A stretch of DNA of 64,000 nt. It comes from Eledone cirrhosa (Eukaryota > Mollusca > Cephalopoda > Octopoda > Eledonidae). The position numbers and the translations under genes are program-made. How positions within the stretch are numbered: the stretch's first letter is position 1; the number at the start of each line of letters is the position of its first letter. The stretch covers positions 33,756,599 to 33,820,598 of the forward strand of contig OZ024748.1 in the NCBI GenBank assembly GCA_964016885.1, read 5' to 3'. Shown here piece by piece: positions 10,201 to 24,340 of this stretch. Below the pieces are notes generated by a model, which was not told the origin of the DNA, did no database searches, and saw only the letters and a program-made list of their open reading frames with translations.

Positions 10201-13200
10201 GTGGTGGACATTAGGTGGAGTGATTAAGTGGTGGTGGACATTAGGTTGAGTGAATCAGTGGTGGTGGACATTAGGTGGAGTGAATCAGTGGTGGTGTGGT
10301 TGACATTAGGTGGAGTGAATCAGTGGTGGTGTACATTAGTTGGAGTGAATCAGTGGTGGTAGACATTAGCTGGTGTAAATCAGTGGTGGTGTACATTAGG
10401 TAGAGTGAATCATTGGTGGTGGACATTAGGTGGAGTCAATCATTGGTGGTGTGGTGGACATTAGGTAGAGTGAATCACTGGTGGTGGACATTAGGTGGAG
10501 TGAATCAGTGGTGGTTGACATTAGGTGGAGTGAATCAGTGGTGGTGTGGTGGACATTAGGTAGAGTGAATCACTGGTGGTGGACATTAGGTGGAGTGAAT
10601 CAGTGGTGGTGGACATTAGGTGGAGTGAATCAGTGGTCGTGAACATTAAGTAGAGTGAATCAGTGGTGGTGGACATTAGGTGGAGTGAATTAGTGGCAGT
10701 GTGGTTGTCATTAGGTGGAGTGAATCAGTGGTGGTGGACATTAGGTGGCATGAATCAGTGGTGGTGGACATTAAGTAGAGTGAATCAGTGGTGGTGGACA
10801 TTAGGTGGAGTGAATCAGTGGTGGTGGACATTAAGTAGAGTGAATCAATGGTGGTGGACATTAAGTAGACTGAATCAGTGGTGGTGGACATTAGTTGGAA
10901 TGAATCAGTGGTGGTGTGGTGGACATTAGGTCGAGTGAATCAGTGGTGGTGGACATCAGGTACTGTCAATCAGGGGTGGTGGACATTAGGTGGAGTGAAT
11001 CAGTAGTGGCGTGGTTGACATTAGGTAGAGTGAATCAGTGGTGGTGGACATTAGGTGGAGTGAATCAGTGGTGGTGGACATTAAGTAGAGTGAATCAGTG
11101 GTGGTGGACATTAAGTAGAGTGAATCAATGGTGGTGGACATTAAGTAGACTGAATCAGTGGTGGTGGAAATTAGGTGGAGTGAATCAGTGGTGGTGTGGT
11201 TGACATTAGGTTAAGTGAATTAGTGGTGGTGGACATTAGGTAGAGTGAATCAGTGGTGGTGGACATTAAGTAGAGTGAATCAGTGGTTTTGGACGTTAGG
11301 TGGAGTGAATCAGTGGTGGTGGACATTAGATGGAGTGAATCAGTGGTGGTGTGGTTGTGGACATTAGGTGGAATGAATCTGTGGTGGTGGACATTAGGTG
11401 GAGTCAATCAGTGGTGGTCTGGTGGACATTAGGGAGAGTGAATCATTGGTGGTTGACATTAGGTGGAGTGAATCAGTGGTGGTGGACATTAGGAGGAGTG
11501 AATCAGTGGTGGTGGACATTAGGTGGAGTGAATCAGTGGTGGTGGACATTAGGTGGAGTGAATCAGTGGTGGTGGACATTAGGTTGAGTGAATCAGTGGT
11601 GGTGGACATTAAGTAGAGTGAATCAGTGGTGGTGGACATTAGGTGGAGTGAATCAGTGGTGGTATGGTTGACATTAGGTGGAGTGGATTAGCGGTGGTGG
11701 ACATTAGGTTGAGTGAATCAGTGGTGGTGTACATTAGTTGGAGTGAATCAGTAGTTGTGGACATTAGGTAGAGTGAATCAGTGGTGTTGGACGTTAGGTG
11801 GAGTTAATCAGTGGTGGTGGACATTAGATGGAGTGATTCAGTGGTGGTGTGGTGGTGGTCATTAGGTGGAGTGAATCAGTGATGGTGGACATTAGGTGGA
11901 GTCAATCAGTGTTGGTGTAGTGGACATTAGGGAGAGTGAATAATTGGTGGTGGTCATTAGGTGGAGTTAATCAGTTGTGGTAGACATTAGCTGGTGTAAA
12001 TCAGTGGTGGTGGACATTAGGTATAGTGAATCATTGGTGGTGGACATTAGCTGGAGTGAATCAGTAGTGGGGTGGCGGACATTAGGTGGAGTTCATCAGT
12101 CGTGGTGGACATTAGGTGGAGTGAATCAGTGGTGGTGTGGTTGAGATTAGGTGGAGTGAATTAGTGGTGGTGGACATTAGGAGGAGTGAATGAGTGGTGG
12201 TGGACATTAGGTGGAGAGAATCAGTGGTGGTGGACATTAGGTGGAGTGAATCAGTGGTGGTGGACATTAAGTAGAGTGAATTAGTGGTGGTTGATTTTAG
12301 GTGGAGTGAATTAGTGGTGGTGGACATTAGGAGGAGTGAATCAGTGGTGGTTGACATATGTAGAGTGTATCAGTGGTGGTGGACATTAGTTGGAGTGAAT
12401 CAGTGGTGGTTGACATATGTAGAGTGTATCAGTGGTGGTGGACATTAGTTGGAGTGAATCAGTGGTGGTGGAAATTAGGAGGAGTGAATCAGTGGTTGTG
12501 GACATTAGGTGGAGTGAATCAGTGGTGGTGGACATTAGGTGGAGTGAATCAGTGGTGGTGGACATCAGGTACTGTCAATCAGTGGTGGTGGACATTAGTT
12601 GGAGTGAATCAGTGGTGGTGTGGTTGTGGACATTAGGTGGAGTGAATCAGTGGTGGTGGACATCAGGTACTGTCAGTCAGTGGTGGTGGACATTAGTTGG
12701 TGTGAATTAGTGGTGGTGGATATTAGGAGAAGTGAATCAGTGGTGGTGGACATTAGGTGGAGTGAATCAGTGGTGGTGGACATTAAGTAGAGTGAATAAG
12801 TGGTGGTGGACATTAAGTAGACTGAATCAGTGGTGGTGGACATTAGGTGGAGTGAATCAGTGGTGGTGGACATTAGGTGGAGTGAACCAGTGGTGGTGGA
12901 CATTAAGTAGACTGAATCAGTGGTGGTGGACATTCGGTAGAAAGTAGGTGGTGTTAATCAGTGTTGGTGTGGTGTAAATTAGTTGGAGTGAATCAGTGGT
13001 GGTGGACATTAGGTGGAGTGAATCAGTGGTGGTGGACATTAGGAGGAGTGAATAAGTGGTGGTGGACATTAGGTGGAGTGAATCAGTGGTGGTGGACATT
13101 AAGTAGACTGAATCAGTGGTGGTGGACATTAGGTGGAGTGAATCAGTGGTGGTGGACATTAGGTGGAGTGAATCAGTGGTGGTGGACATTAGGTAGAAAG

Positions 13201-16004
13201 TAGGTGGTGTTAATCAGTGTTGGCGTGGTGTAAATTAGTTGGAGTGAATCAGTGGTTTTGGACGTTAGGTGGAGTGAATCAGTGGTGGTGGACATTAGGT
13301 GGAGTGAAACAGTGGTAGTGGACATTAGGTGGAGTGAATCAGTGGTGGTGGACATTAGGTGGAGTGAATCAGTGGTGGTGGACATTAAGTAGAGTGAATC
13401 AGTGGTGGTGGACATTAGGTGGAGTGAATCAGCGGTGGTGGACATTAGGTAGAAAGTAGGTGGTGTTAATCAGTGTTGGTGTGGTGTACATTAGTTGGAG
13501 TGAATCAGTAGTGGTGGACATTAGGTAGAGTGAATCAGTGGTTTTGGACATTAAGTAGAGTGAATCAGTGGTGGTGGACATTAGGTGGAGTGAATCAGCG
13601 GTGGTGGACATTAGGTGGAGTGAATCAGTGGTGGTGGTCATTAAGTAGACTGAATCAGTGGTGGTGGACATTAGGTGTAGTGAATCAAGTGGTGGTGGAC
13701 ATTTGTTGGAGTGAATCAGTGGTGGTGAACATTAGGTAGAGTGAATCAGTGGTGGTGGACATTAGGTGGAGTGAATCAGTGGTGGTGGACATTAAGTAGA
13801 GTGAATCAGTGGTGGTGGAGATTAGCTGGAGTGAATCAGTGGTGGTGGACATTAGGTAGAGTGAATCATTGGTGGTGGACATTAATTGGAGTGAATCAGT
13901 GGTGGTGGACATTAGGTGGAGTTAATCAGTGGTGGTGTAGATTAGGTGGAGTGAATCAGTGGTGGTGGACATTAGGTAGAGTGAATCATTGGTGGTGGAC
14001 ATTAATTGGAGTGAATCAGTGGTGGTGGACATTAGGTGGAGCGAATCAGTGTTGGTGGAGATTAGATGGAGTGAATCAGTGGTGGCGGACATTAGGTGGA
14101 GTTAATCAGTGGTGGTGGAGATTAGCTGGAGTGAATCAGTGGTGGTGGACATTAGGTAGAGTGAATCATTGGTGGTGGACATTAATTGGAGTGAATCAGT
14201 GGTGGTGGACATTAGGTGGAGCGAATCAGTGTTGGTGGAGATTAGATGGAGTGAATCAGTGGTGGCGGACATTAGGTGGAGTGAATCAGTGGTGGTGGAC
14301 ATTAGGAGGAGTGAATCAGTAATGGTGGACATTAGATAGAATGAATCAGTGGTGGTGGAGATTAGGTGGAGTGAATCACTGGTGGTGGACATTAGGTGGA
14401 GTAAATCAGTGGTGGTGTGGTGGACATTAGGGAGAGTGAATCATTGGTGGTGGACATTAGGTGGAGTGAATCAGTGGTGGTGGACATTAAGAGGAGTGAA
14501 TCAGTGGTGGTGGACATTAGGTAGAGTGAATCAGTGGTGGTGGACATTAGGTGGAGTGAATCAGTGGTGGTGGACATTAGGTGGAGTGAATCAGTGGTGG
14601 TGGACATTAGGTGGAGTGAATCAGTGGTGGTGGACATTAAGAGGAGTGAATCAGTGGTGGTGGACATTAGGTAGAGTGAATCAGTGGTGGTGGACATTAG
14701 GAGGAGTGAATCAGTAATGGTGGACATTAGATAGAATGAATCAGTGGTGGTGGAGATTAGGTGGAGTGAATCAGTGGTGGTGGACATTAGGTAGAGGGAA
14801 TCAGTGGCGGTGGACATTAGGTAGAGGGAATCAGTGGCGGTGGACATTAGGTGGAGTGAATCAGTGGTGGTGGACATTAGGTGGAGTGAATCAGTGGTGT
14901 TAGACATCAGGTACTGTCAATCAGTGGTGGTGGACATTAGGTAGAGTGATAGAGTGGTGTTGTGGTGGACATAAGGTGGAGTGAATCAGTGGTGGTGGAC
15001 ATTAGGAGGAGTGAATCAGTGGTGGTGGACATTAGGTGGAGTGAATCAGTGGTGGTGGAGATTAGGTGGAGTGAATCAGTGGTGGTGGACATTAGTTAGA
15101 GTGAATCAGTGGTGGTGTGGTGGACATAAGGTGGAGTGAATCAGTGGTGGTGGACATTAGGTGGAGTGAATCAGTGGTGGTGGACAATAGGTGGAGTGAA
15201 TTAGTGGTGTTGGACATTAGGTAGAGTGAATCAGTGGTGGTGGACATTAGGTGCAGTGAATTAGTGGTGGTGGACATTAGGTGGAGTGAATTAGTGGTGG
15301 TGTGGTGTACATTAGTTGGAGTGAATCAGTGGTGGTGTGGTTGACATTAGGTAGAATGAATCAGTGGTGGTGGACAATAGGTGGAGTGAATCAGTGGTGG
15401 TGGACATTAGATAGAGTGAATCGGTGGTGATGGACATTAGGTAGAGTGAATCAGTGGTGGTGGACATTAATTAGAGTGAATCAATGGTGGTGGACATTAA
15501 GTAGACTGAATCAGTGGTGGTGGACATTAGGTGGAGTGAATTAGTGGTGGTGGACATTAGGTAGAGTGAATCGGTGGTGGTGGACATTAGGTGCATTGAA
15601 TTAGTGGTGGTGGACATTAATTAGAGTGAATCAATGGTGGTGGACATTAAGTAGACTGAATCAGTGGTGGTGGACATTAGGTGGAGTGAATTAGTGGTGG
15701 TGGAGATTAGGTGGAGTGAATCGGTGGTGGTGGACATTAGGTGCATTGAATTAGTGGTGGTGGACATTAGGTGGAGTGAATTAGTGGTGGTGTGGTGTAC
15801 ATTAGTTGGAGTGAATCAGTGGTGGTGGACATTAGGTAGAGTGAATCAGTGGTGTTGGACGTTAGATGGAGTGAATCAGTGGTGGTGGACATTAGATGGA
15901 GTGAATCAGTGGTGGTGGACATTAGATGGAGTGAATCAGTGGTGGTGTGGTTGACATTAGGTGGAATGAATCAGTGGTGGTGGACATTAGATGGAGTTAA
16001 TCAG
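7212..16004. repeat. 30-bp minisatellite array, block 3 (largest)
   Basis: About 8.8 kb of the 30-bp family with many variants. Extended units such as GTGGTGGTGTGGTTGACATT are frequent. A higher-order unit of 256 bp marked by GGTAGAAAGTAGG appears at 12,936, 13,192 and 13,448. Another group between 13,800 and 14,280 repeats at multiples of 60 bp (TTAGCTGGAG and TTAATTGGAG variants). No gene is seen. The plus strand is strongly G over C. Confidence 0.96.
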
Positions 16005-16517
16005 AATATTTGTGGAAGAATGTAACACTAGGTCTTTTATTGTATTGGAAAGTCTCCTCGCTCATATTACAATATATTTAAATTTTAAATAAAGAATTCA
16101 TTAAGCATCAGTTCTCACAGGCCAGTCAAAATCCCTTCGTGGTCATGATCCGGACTGGACGTCATAAGTTGCCAACCCCTAACCTATATGATTAAATATT
16201 TCATTTCATGAGAAACTATGCTACATCGTGAATTGTTTGTACCACATTTTACAGGACAGTGAGAAATAGGTTTAAATCACCAACATTTGAACAATTGACT
16301 TTCCTGGTCTATCTTTATTTTATACTTGGACTTGAAATATAAAGTAATTTATTTGTATTGTTAACACAGCAGATATTGAGTACTTTTCTACACTCCATGG
16401 CGAACAATCTGGATTCATTAAGATACAAACACAACCTTTTTCTTACACCAACAACAGTCTTACACAGTCATATCTACTTCTACAAAAACAGTCATATCTA
16501 CTTCTACAAAAATTACT
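16005..16517 (+). other. ZNF upstream flank, copy 3 of the duplicated block
   Basis: Third copy of the flank. It shares several base differences with copy 4 rather than with copies 1 and 2 (for example GGTCATGATCC against GGTGATGATCC), so copies 3/4 and 1/2 form two sub-pairs. Confidence 0.8.
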
Positions 16518-17186
16518 ATGGAGGACGTTAACCCTTTAACATTCACATTACTCTATCTACACTATTATATTTTCATGGTAAAGGCTTTACCTTGTATAAT
16601 TATCTCACTTAATATCGAATCTATGAGATTTTGAAAGTATTTATTTTGAGAACAATACCTTAACATCAGTTTGAGTGACCGGTTACAGCCAGTTTCAAAA
16701 GAAAGAGGTAGAGAATTCTGGCCGGTTTGGGCCGGTTTGAACATTAAAGGGAGATTTCTAACACAACTGTTTCTACCAATATAGATACAGATACACAGAC
16801 ATACAGTGGTGAGAAACCTTTGCCTAGTGAAACATGTACTGAACAAAGATCATTACACAGAAAAATTCCTGAATATAACTGTGAGATTTGTAGGAAAACT
16901 TTCTTATCAGAAGATGAATTATCTACACACAAACACATACATATTAAAGACGAACCTGTCACTGTGAAATATCTGGGATATCTTTTGCTTCTAACAGTAA
17001 TTTAGCTGTACACATACTGGAGAGAAACCTTTCCATTGTGAAATATCTGAGATATCTTTTGCTTCTAACAGTAATTTAACTATACACAAAAGAACACATA
17101 CTGGGGAGAAACCTTTCCACTGTGAAATATGTGAGCAGTATTTTGTCAGTAGCTGTAGTTTGACTAAACACGAAAGAAAACACATT
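16518..17186 (+). pseudogene. C2H2 zinc-finger gene 5' remnant, copy 3
   Basis: ATG at 16,518, MITE, leader, then a first finger with TFLSEDEL (copies 1 and 2 have TFSSEDEL) and RKIPEYN. It has the same frameshift after KDEP, the same extra degenerate finger segment as copy 2, and the same end point in the HTG linker joined to satellite. Non-functional. Confidence 0.9.
16532..16751 (+). mobile_element. piggyBac-like MITE, copy in block 3
   Basis: Same insertion (TTAA at 16,528-16,531) inherited with the block. CCCTTTAACATT and AACATTAAAGGG ends are visible. Confidence 0.8.
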
Positions 17187-18792
17187 GGAGTCAATCAGTG
17201 GTGTTGTGGTGGACATTAGGTAGAGTTAATCAGTGCTGGTGGACATTAGGTGGAGTGAATCAGTGGTGGTGGACATTAGGTAGAGTGAATCAGTGGTGCT
17301 GTGGTGGACATTAGGTAGAGTGAATCATTGGTGGTGGACATTAGCTGGAGTGCATCAGTAGGGGGGTGGCAGACATTAGGTGGAGTTAATCAGTGGTAGT
17401 GGACATTAGGTGGAGTGAATCAGTGGTGGTGGACATTAGGTGGAGTCAATCAGTGGTGGTGTGGTGGACATTAGGTAGAGTGAATCTTTGGTGGTGGACA
17501 TTAGCTGGAGTGCATCAGTAGGGGGGTGGCGGACATTAGGTAGAGTTAATCAGTGGTGGTGGACATTAGGAGGAGTGAATCAGTGGTGGTGGACATTAGG
17601 TGGAGTGAATCAGTGGTGGTGGACATTAGCTGGAGTCAATGAGTGGTGGTGTGGTGGACATTAGGGAGAGTGAATCATTGGTGGTGGACATTAGGTGGAG
17701 TGAATTAATGGTGGTGGACATTAAGAGGAGTGAATCAGTGGTGGTGGACATTAGGTAGAGTGAATCAGTGGTGGTGGACATTAGGTGGAGAGAATCAGTG
17801 GTGGTGGACATTAGGTGGAGTGAATCAGTGGTGGTGTGGTTGAGATTAGGTGGAGTGAATTAGTGGTGGTGGACATTAGGTGGAGTGAATCAGTAATGGT
17901 GGACATTAGATAGAATGAATCAGTGGAGATGGAGATTAGCTGGAGTCAATCAGTGGTGGTGTGGTGGACATTAGGGAGAGTGAATCATTGGTGGTGGACA
18001 TTAGGTAGAGGGAATCAGTGGTGGTGGACATTAGGTAGAAGGAATCAGTGGCGGTGGACATTAGGTGGAGTGAATCAGTGGTGTTATACATCAGGTACTG
18101 TCAATCAGTGGTGGTGGACATTAGGTAGAGTGATAGAGTGGTGTTGTGGTGGACATAAGGTGGAGTGAATCAGTGGTGGTGGACATTAGGAGGAGTGAAT
18201 CAGTGGTGGTGGACATTAGGTGGAGTGAATCAGTGGTGGTGGAGATTAGGTGGAGTGAATCAGTGGTGGTGGACATTAGGTAGAGTGAATCAGTGGTGGT
18301 GTGGTGGACATTAGGTGGAGTGAATCAGTGGTGGTGGACATTAGGTGGAGTGAATCAGTGGTGTTAGACATCAGGTACTGTCAATCAGTGGTGGTGGACA
18401 TTAGGTAGAGTGATACAGTGGTGTTGTGGTGGACATAAGGTGGTGTCAATCAGTGGTGGTGGACATTAGGTGGAGTGAATCAGTGGTGGCGTGGTTGACG
18501 TTAGGTAGAATGAATCAGTGGTGGTGGACAATAGGTGGAGTGAATCAGTGGTGGTGGACATTAGATAGAGTGAATCAGTGGTGGTGGACATTAGGTAGAG
18601 TGAATCGGTGGTGGTGGACATTAGGTGCAGTGAATTAGTGGTGGTGGACATTAGATGGAGTGAATCAGTGGTGGTGGACATATGTAGAGTGAATCAGTGG
18701 TGGTGGACATTAGGTGGAGTGAATCAATGGTGGTGTGGTTGACATTAGGTGGAATGAATCAGTGGTGGTGGACATTAGATGGAGTTAATCAG
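17187..18792. repeat. 30-bp minisatellite array, block 4
   Basis: About 1.6 kb of the 30-bp family between ZNF blocks 3 and 4. Units with AGGTACTGTC, GATAGAGTGG and CATAAGGTGG variants match those in block 3 around 14.9-15.1 kb. Confidence 0.95.
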
Positions 18793-19305
18793 AATATTTG
18801 TGGAAGAATGTAACACTAGGCCTTTTATTGTATTGGAAAGTCTCCTCGCTCATATTACAATATATTTAAATTTTAAATAAAGAATTCATTAAGCATCAGT
18901 TCTCACAGGCCATTCAAAATCCCTTCGTGGTCATGATCCGGACTGGACGTCATAAGTTGCCAACCCCTAACCTATATGATTAAATATTTCATTTCATGAG
19001 AAACTATGCTACATCGTGAATTGTTTGTATCACATTTTACAGGACAGTGAGAAATAGGTTTAAATCACCAACATTTGAACAATTGACTTTCCTGGTCTAT
19101 CTTTATTTTATACTTGGACTTGAAATATAAAGTAATTTATTTGTATTGTTAACACAGCAGATATTGAGTACTTTTCTACACTCCATGGCGAACAATCTGG
19201 ATTCATTAAGATACAAACACAACCTTTTTCTTACACCAACAACAGTCTTACACAGTCATATCTACTTCTACTAAAACAGTCATATCTACTTCTACAAAAA
19301 TTACT
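18793..19305 (+). other. ZNF upstream flank, copy 4 of the duplicated block
   Basis: Fourth copy of the flank, closest to copy 3. It leads into the longest ZNF remnant. Non-coding. Confidence 0.8.
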
Positions 19306-20282
<977 letters not shown>

Positions 20283-20742
20283 ATAAAAACAAACAAACTC
20301 ATACTGCAGGGGAACGTTTTAACTATTGTCTAGCAACATGATAAAATAATAATCATATGGGAACTCTTAGCAGTTCTACAGACTCCAAACATTGCTTGTC
20401 ATTTTTAAAATATATTTTTAGTTGGAATTACATTCTTGTTCATATCTTTTCCTTGTCTTCTTGAAGTTATTTTTAATCTATGTAAAACAAGTCAGCATTC
20501 TTTTACTAACACCAACATTCTCTGTTGTAGTGTTTAATTGAGGGACCCTCTCTCACCTGAGGAAATGCTGTGACTTCTCTTGTATCAGAAATGTTGGAGG
20601 GTTACACCAACATTCTCTGTTGTAGTGTTTAATTGAGGGACCCGCTCTCACCTGAGGAAATGCTGTGACTTCTCTTGTATCAGAAATGTTGGAGGGTTAC
20701 ACCAACATTCTCTGTTGTAGTGTTTAAAGGGAGAGTTTTTAC
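20283..20742 (+). repeat. ZNF 3' flank with 95-bp tandem repeat
   Basis: Downstream of the ZNF stop. A unit starting ACACCAACATTCTCTGTTG occurs at 20,509, 20,604 and 20,699 (exactly 95 bp apart) and the third is cut short. Related, more degenerate units lie in the 3' flanks of other ZNF copies (36.6-36.9, 43.3 and 57.4-57.7 kb). The 75-bp satellite at 51.8-54.4 kb has the same core. Confidence 0.85.
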
Positions 20743-21546
20743 CTGTTTTTCTTTTTCTTTCTGATTTTATTCTTTTGGAAATAATTGAGTAATTTTTCAT
20801 AATTATATAAATTATATTTATGTCCTAAATTTCATTCCATTCCATATGTTGTTAATAAACGAGTTATATTTAAGGAATTGATCAAGTTTGTGACTTCACC
20901 GTTTCGTTATATTCCCATCTAAATCTCTTTTATCAACACCATATATAATGATATCACCTTGTTAGTAGTTTTAACACTAGAATAATCCCAACCATCCTGC
21001 TTCTTAATTTGTTCCACACCCCACATCCCACTTATGAAATCTTGTTAATCTATCTCTTGTGAAATTTTCTTTCAACTGGTAGCATTCCTCTGACAATTTT
21101 CTTTCTACATTCCAAAACAATAGACATGACAAAAAAGAACATTATAAGAAATCCCATACATTATAAAATAAATAGGATTGGTTGAGGTCTGAGTATGTAA
21201 ACTAAACAACTAATTCTGTTTTTTTTTAAATCAACAGGACAAATTAGTAAAATTACCAATTTACCAACCTCCTCCCTTATTTATTCCAAACTATCCCCTA
21301 TTATTTGGGACCCATGTGTACATCTAACACAAACACTTCATTGCTATTTAAATTATCTTTAATTCTATCACACTTTGTATATTTTAAAACTGAAATATTA
21401 GAATATTCAACAATATCCAGGTTACAGGACCACTAACTTTGATGGCATTGTTGATTCCCTAATATAAAGTAACAAGAAAACAGAATAAAACAGGAAATCA
21501 ATTCAGTATGGAACTTATTAACTTACTAATGAACCAAGTCTGTCAA
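20743..21546. other. Non-coding ZNF 3' flank homologous to 38.3-38.6 and 58.7-59.1 kb
   Basis: No gene seen. Parts match by eye the flanks at 38,280-38,640 and 58,680-59,120 (phrases such as CAAGTTTGTGACTTCA, CTAACTTTGATGGCAT and AAAGTAACAAGAAAA). This makes it a third, older copy of the same ZNF downstream region. The 20-21.5 kb ZNF therefore belongs to the same duplication family as those at 32 and 56 kb. Confidence 0.6.
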
Positions 21547-21697
21547 TAATTGTTTCTGCTTTAGGCACAAGGCCAGCAATTACCCAGTGCATTACTGGTA
21601 CTTTATTTTATCGACCCTGTAAGGATGAAAGGCAAAGTTAACCTCGGCGGGATTTGAACTCAGAATGGAAAGGGCCGTAACTCTATGCTGCAAAGCA
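21547..21697 (-). mobile_element. SINE-like fragment (tRNA-related body)
   Basis: Reverse complement of the element at 62,478-62,636: CCGCCGAGGTTAACTTTGCC, then a GTCGATAAAATAAAGTACC tail, and TTGTGCC near the end. This core resembles a tRNA-derived SINE I remember as widespread in cephalopods. The assignment is from memory. Confidence 0.6.
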
Positions 21698-22340
21698 AGT
21701 CTGTCAATAATGACAGCAATAGTGTTGAATATATTTAATGTTTGGAGTCTAGGTTTGTTATGTTATATATATACTAGGTTTACCAGATCTACTGGGAAAC
21801 TTGTGTTTTGATAAATTGATGGTGTAAGAGAAACCCTATAGTTTATGTTGATTAACATAGAAGTGATTAACATGGAAGTGATTAACAGTAAGAATGATAT
21901 TTTAATGATTTATTTCTACGATATAATTATATAAATGTTTAACATTTAATATAGAGGATTAAATCTATGAGTAACTTTGGAGAAATAACTATTTCCAGGG
22001 ACTAATGTAGGGCTAGAACCCAGGACCTTGTGATAGGAAAGTTAACTTCTTATTGTAACAACAGGGCAGATAGGAAATACACTGTGTATATGTGTGTATA
22101 TATGATTGTGTATAAATTATAAAGAGTTACAAACAGTTATATGTATACATATATATATCCTCGACAACCACTTCAACACTTATTGATCAGGTGAGCATGC
22201 CTGTCAGATTTTTATCCTCACCAGAAGATGAGATAGTGACATTTGTAAATACACAATCCCCACCCCCTGGGGAAGAATGCACCTCCCAACATAACCCAGT
22301 AGTTAGTAACTTCATATACTTAGAAGAACTTGAAGACTGA
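21698..22340. other. Non-coding stretch with a second SINE scrap
   Basis: No gene is seen. At 22,000-22,075 the minus strand reads as a tRNA-like SINE scrap (AAGTTAACTTTCCTATCACA, then GGTCCTGGGTTCTAG, similar to a B-box). There is a short TA-rich stretch near 22,140-22,160. Confidence 0.4.
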
Positions 22341-22838
22341 GGGTAATCTGGAGGAGAAGGATATGAAAATTAAGGGACACCTCAGCCAGTTCTAAATTTA
22401 GAGATATTTTGTTTGATCTTTACAACAGTAAGGAAGAACAAATAGAAACATACAATATAGGGGAACAGTGGGAGTTCCTGAAAGAAACTTAGCTGAAGGT
22501 GTCAAACTAGATCTGTGGCTGGAGCAGGGCTTCAGAGAGAAGGAGAGTAACTTGGTGCTGAAACACTAGGGTAGATGAAACAATTAAGGTCAAGAGACAG
22601 GCATGGAAAAATGGCAGAATGGGGGAAACTAGAGGGTACACTACCAGGAAGCTAGACAAGGAGTATTCTTTGCAAGGAGGGAAGCAGAGAATATATAATT
22701 TCAGCTGGTTTTATGGTGTGAGGACGAAATACATGAGATGTTCAGGATTGTGAGGCAGTGTGTGAGGGAAAATTGTGATGTTGGGGTAAAGTGTGTCCAG
22801 GATGATAATGGGGCACTTGCCCTCACTGATGCTGAATA

Positions 22839-23031
22839 GGGTCAGCTGAAAGGTTCATAGGCAGACCAAGATACTCTCATGGAATGACCAAATGAGGTTT
22901 ATTTTTCAACATAGTCCCTGGAAGGAAACAATGCAGTTATAAATAAGAAGAGTTGAAATTAATGCAGGCAAGATTTCACAGCTCTAGCATCATGCTATCA
23001 TTGATAGTCTATGAACTTTTCAGCCAACCTT
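22839..23031. mobile_element. mariner/Tc1-like MITE inside the LINE
   Basis: A 193-bp element flanked by TA (22,837-22,838 and 23,032-23,033). The ends are imperfect inverted repeats: GCTGAAAGGTTCATAG on the left, CTATGAACTTTTCAGC on the right. GTTTATTTTTCAACATAGTC next to the left end resembles mariner termini I recall. Removing it makes the LINE sequence continuous (W-K-C-L-Y-E-R-L-L). No transposase is encoded. Confidence 0.75.
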
Positions 23032-24117
23032 TATAATATGGAAATGCCTTTATGAAAGATTACTGAATGAGGAGAATGCATGGAAGGAAGATAGTCTACA
23101 GAAAGTGGGCCCAACAGAGGGTCCAGCCATATAAGTAAGCAGTAGCGTAGTAAGATAATTAAGGATATGAAGACAGAGAAATTATCTTGTTCATTGGTGA
23201 TAGTTGCTGAGATACTGAAAGTATCTGTGATGTGGGTCACATCTTAACCACTGGTATCGTAAAGCAAGTAATACAAAATGGTGTCATAACAAATGAATGA
23301 TGTAGTATCATCATCATCAACTGCTACAAGGGCAAAGGAGATGTACTAGAGCTAGAAAACTATAGACATTAGATGGACCACTTCATGAAGGTGTTAGAGT
23401 TATAACACAGCTGATTAGGGACCAAGTTAACCTAGATGAGATGAAGTTTGGATTTGTGCCAGGTAAAAGTACCATTGATGTCCTCTTCCTTGTGTGGCAA
23501 CTGCAACCTAGCTAAAATAAGTCCCTCTACTTGGCATTTGTTGATCCAGAGAGAGCTTCTGTGAGACTTCTCCGTTCCATAATCTGGTGTGTAACTTAAA
23601 AAACTAGGGGTATATGAGTGGCTTGTGAGAGCAGTAAAAGCCATGTATGGAGGAGCAGTCAGTAAGGTTAAAAGTAATGATGGCTATAGTGAGGAATTGA
23701 GTGAGCAAGTCTATCAGGGCTCTGTTATTAACCTTCTTCTGTTTATTATCATCCTGCAGACTATTACATAAGAGTTTAAGACTGGCTGTCCATGGGAACT
23801 CCTGTATGCACATGATTGAACCCTTGTAGCTTAATCTATGGTAAAATTAGAGGAGAAATTCCAAACCTGGAAGTATGGCCTAGAATGAAAATCTCTTAAA
23901 GTTAACTTAGCAAAATAGAAAGGAAAAGATCCCCTAAAAAAATGGCCTTGCTCAGTCTAAAGGGAAGGAGTAGGTAGAAATTCCAAACTATGGATAAACA
24001 AGAGATGGGATCTCAGTGAGATTAGCAAAAGAATGTAAGTGTTGTATGTGCTTGATGCACAAGAGCAATAAGTAGCAAGAGCTCACAAAAAAAACAAAAA
24101 AAAACAAGCTACTTTAA

Positions 24118-24340
24118 CCCTTTAGCATTTACATTACTCTATATATATACTATTATATTTTTGTGGTAAAGGCTTTATCTTACATAATTATCTCACATAA
24201 TATCGAATCTATGAAATTTTGATATTATTTATATTGAGAACAATACCTTAACGTCGGTATGAGTGGCCAGTTATGGCCTGTTTGAAAAGAAAGATGTGAG
24301 AGTATTCTGGCTAGGTATGCCCGGTTTAAATGCTAAAGGG
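24118..24340. mobile_element. piggyBac-like MITE, complete copy
   Basis: A 223-bp element with perfect inverted ends CCCTTTAGCATTTA / TAAATGCTAAAGGG and TTAA duplicated on both sides (24,114-24,117 and 24,341-24,344). It lies inside the LINE C-terminal region. It is the reference copy for the family found in the four ZNF blocks and at 42,793. TTAA targets and CCCTTT ends are typical of piggyBac-type elements; no transposase is present, so it is non-autonomous. Confidence 0.88.
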
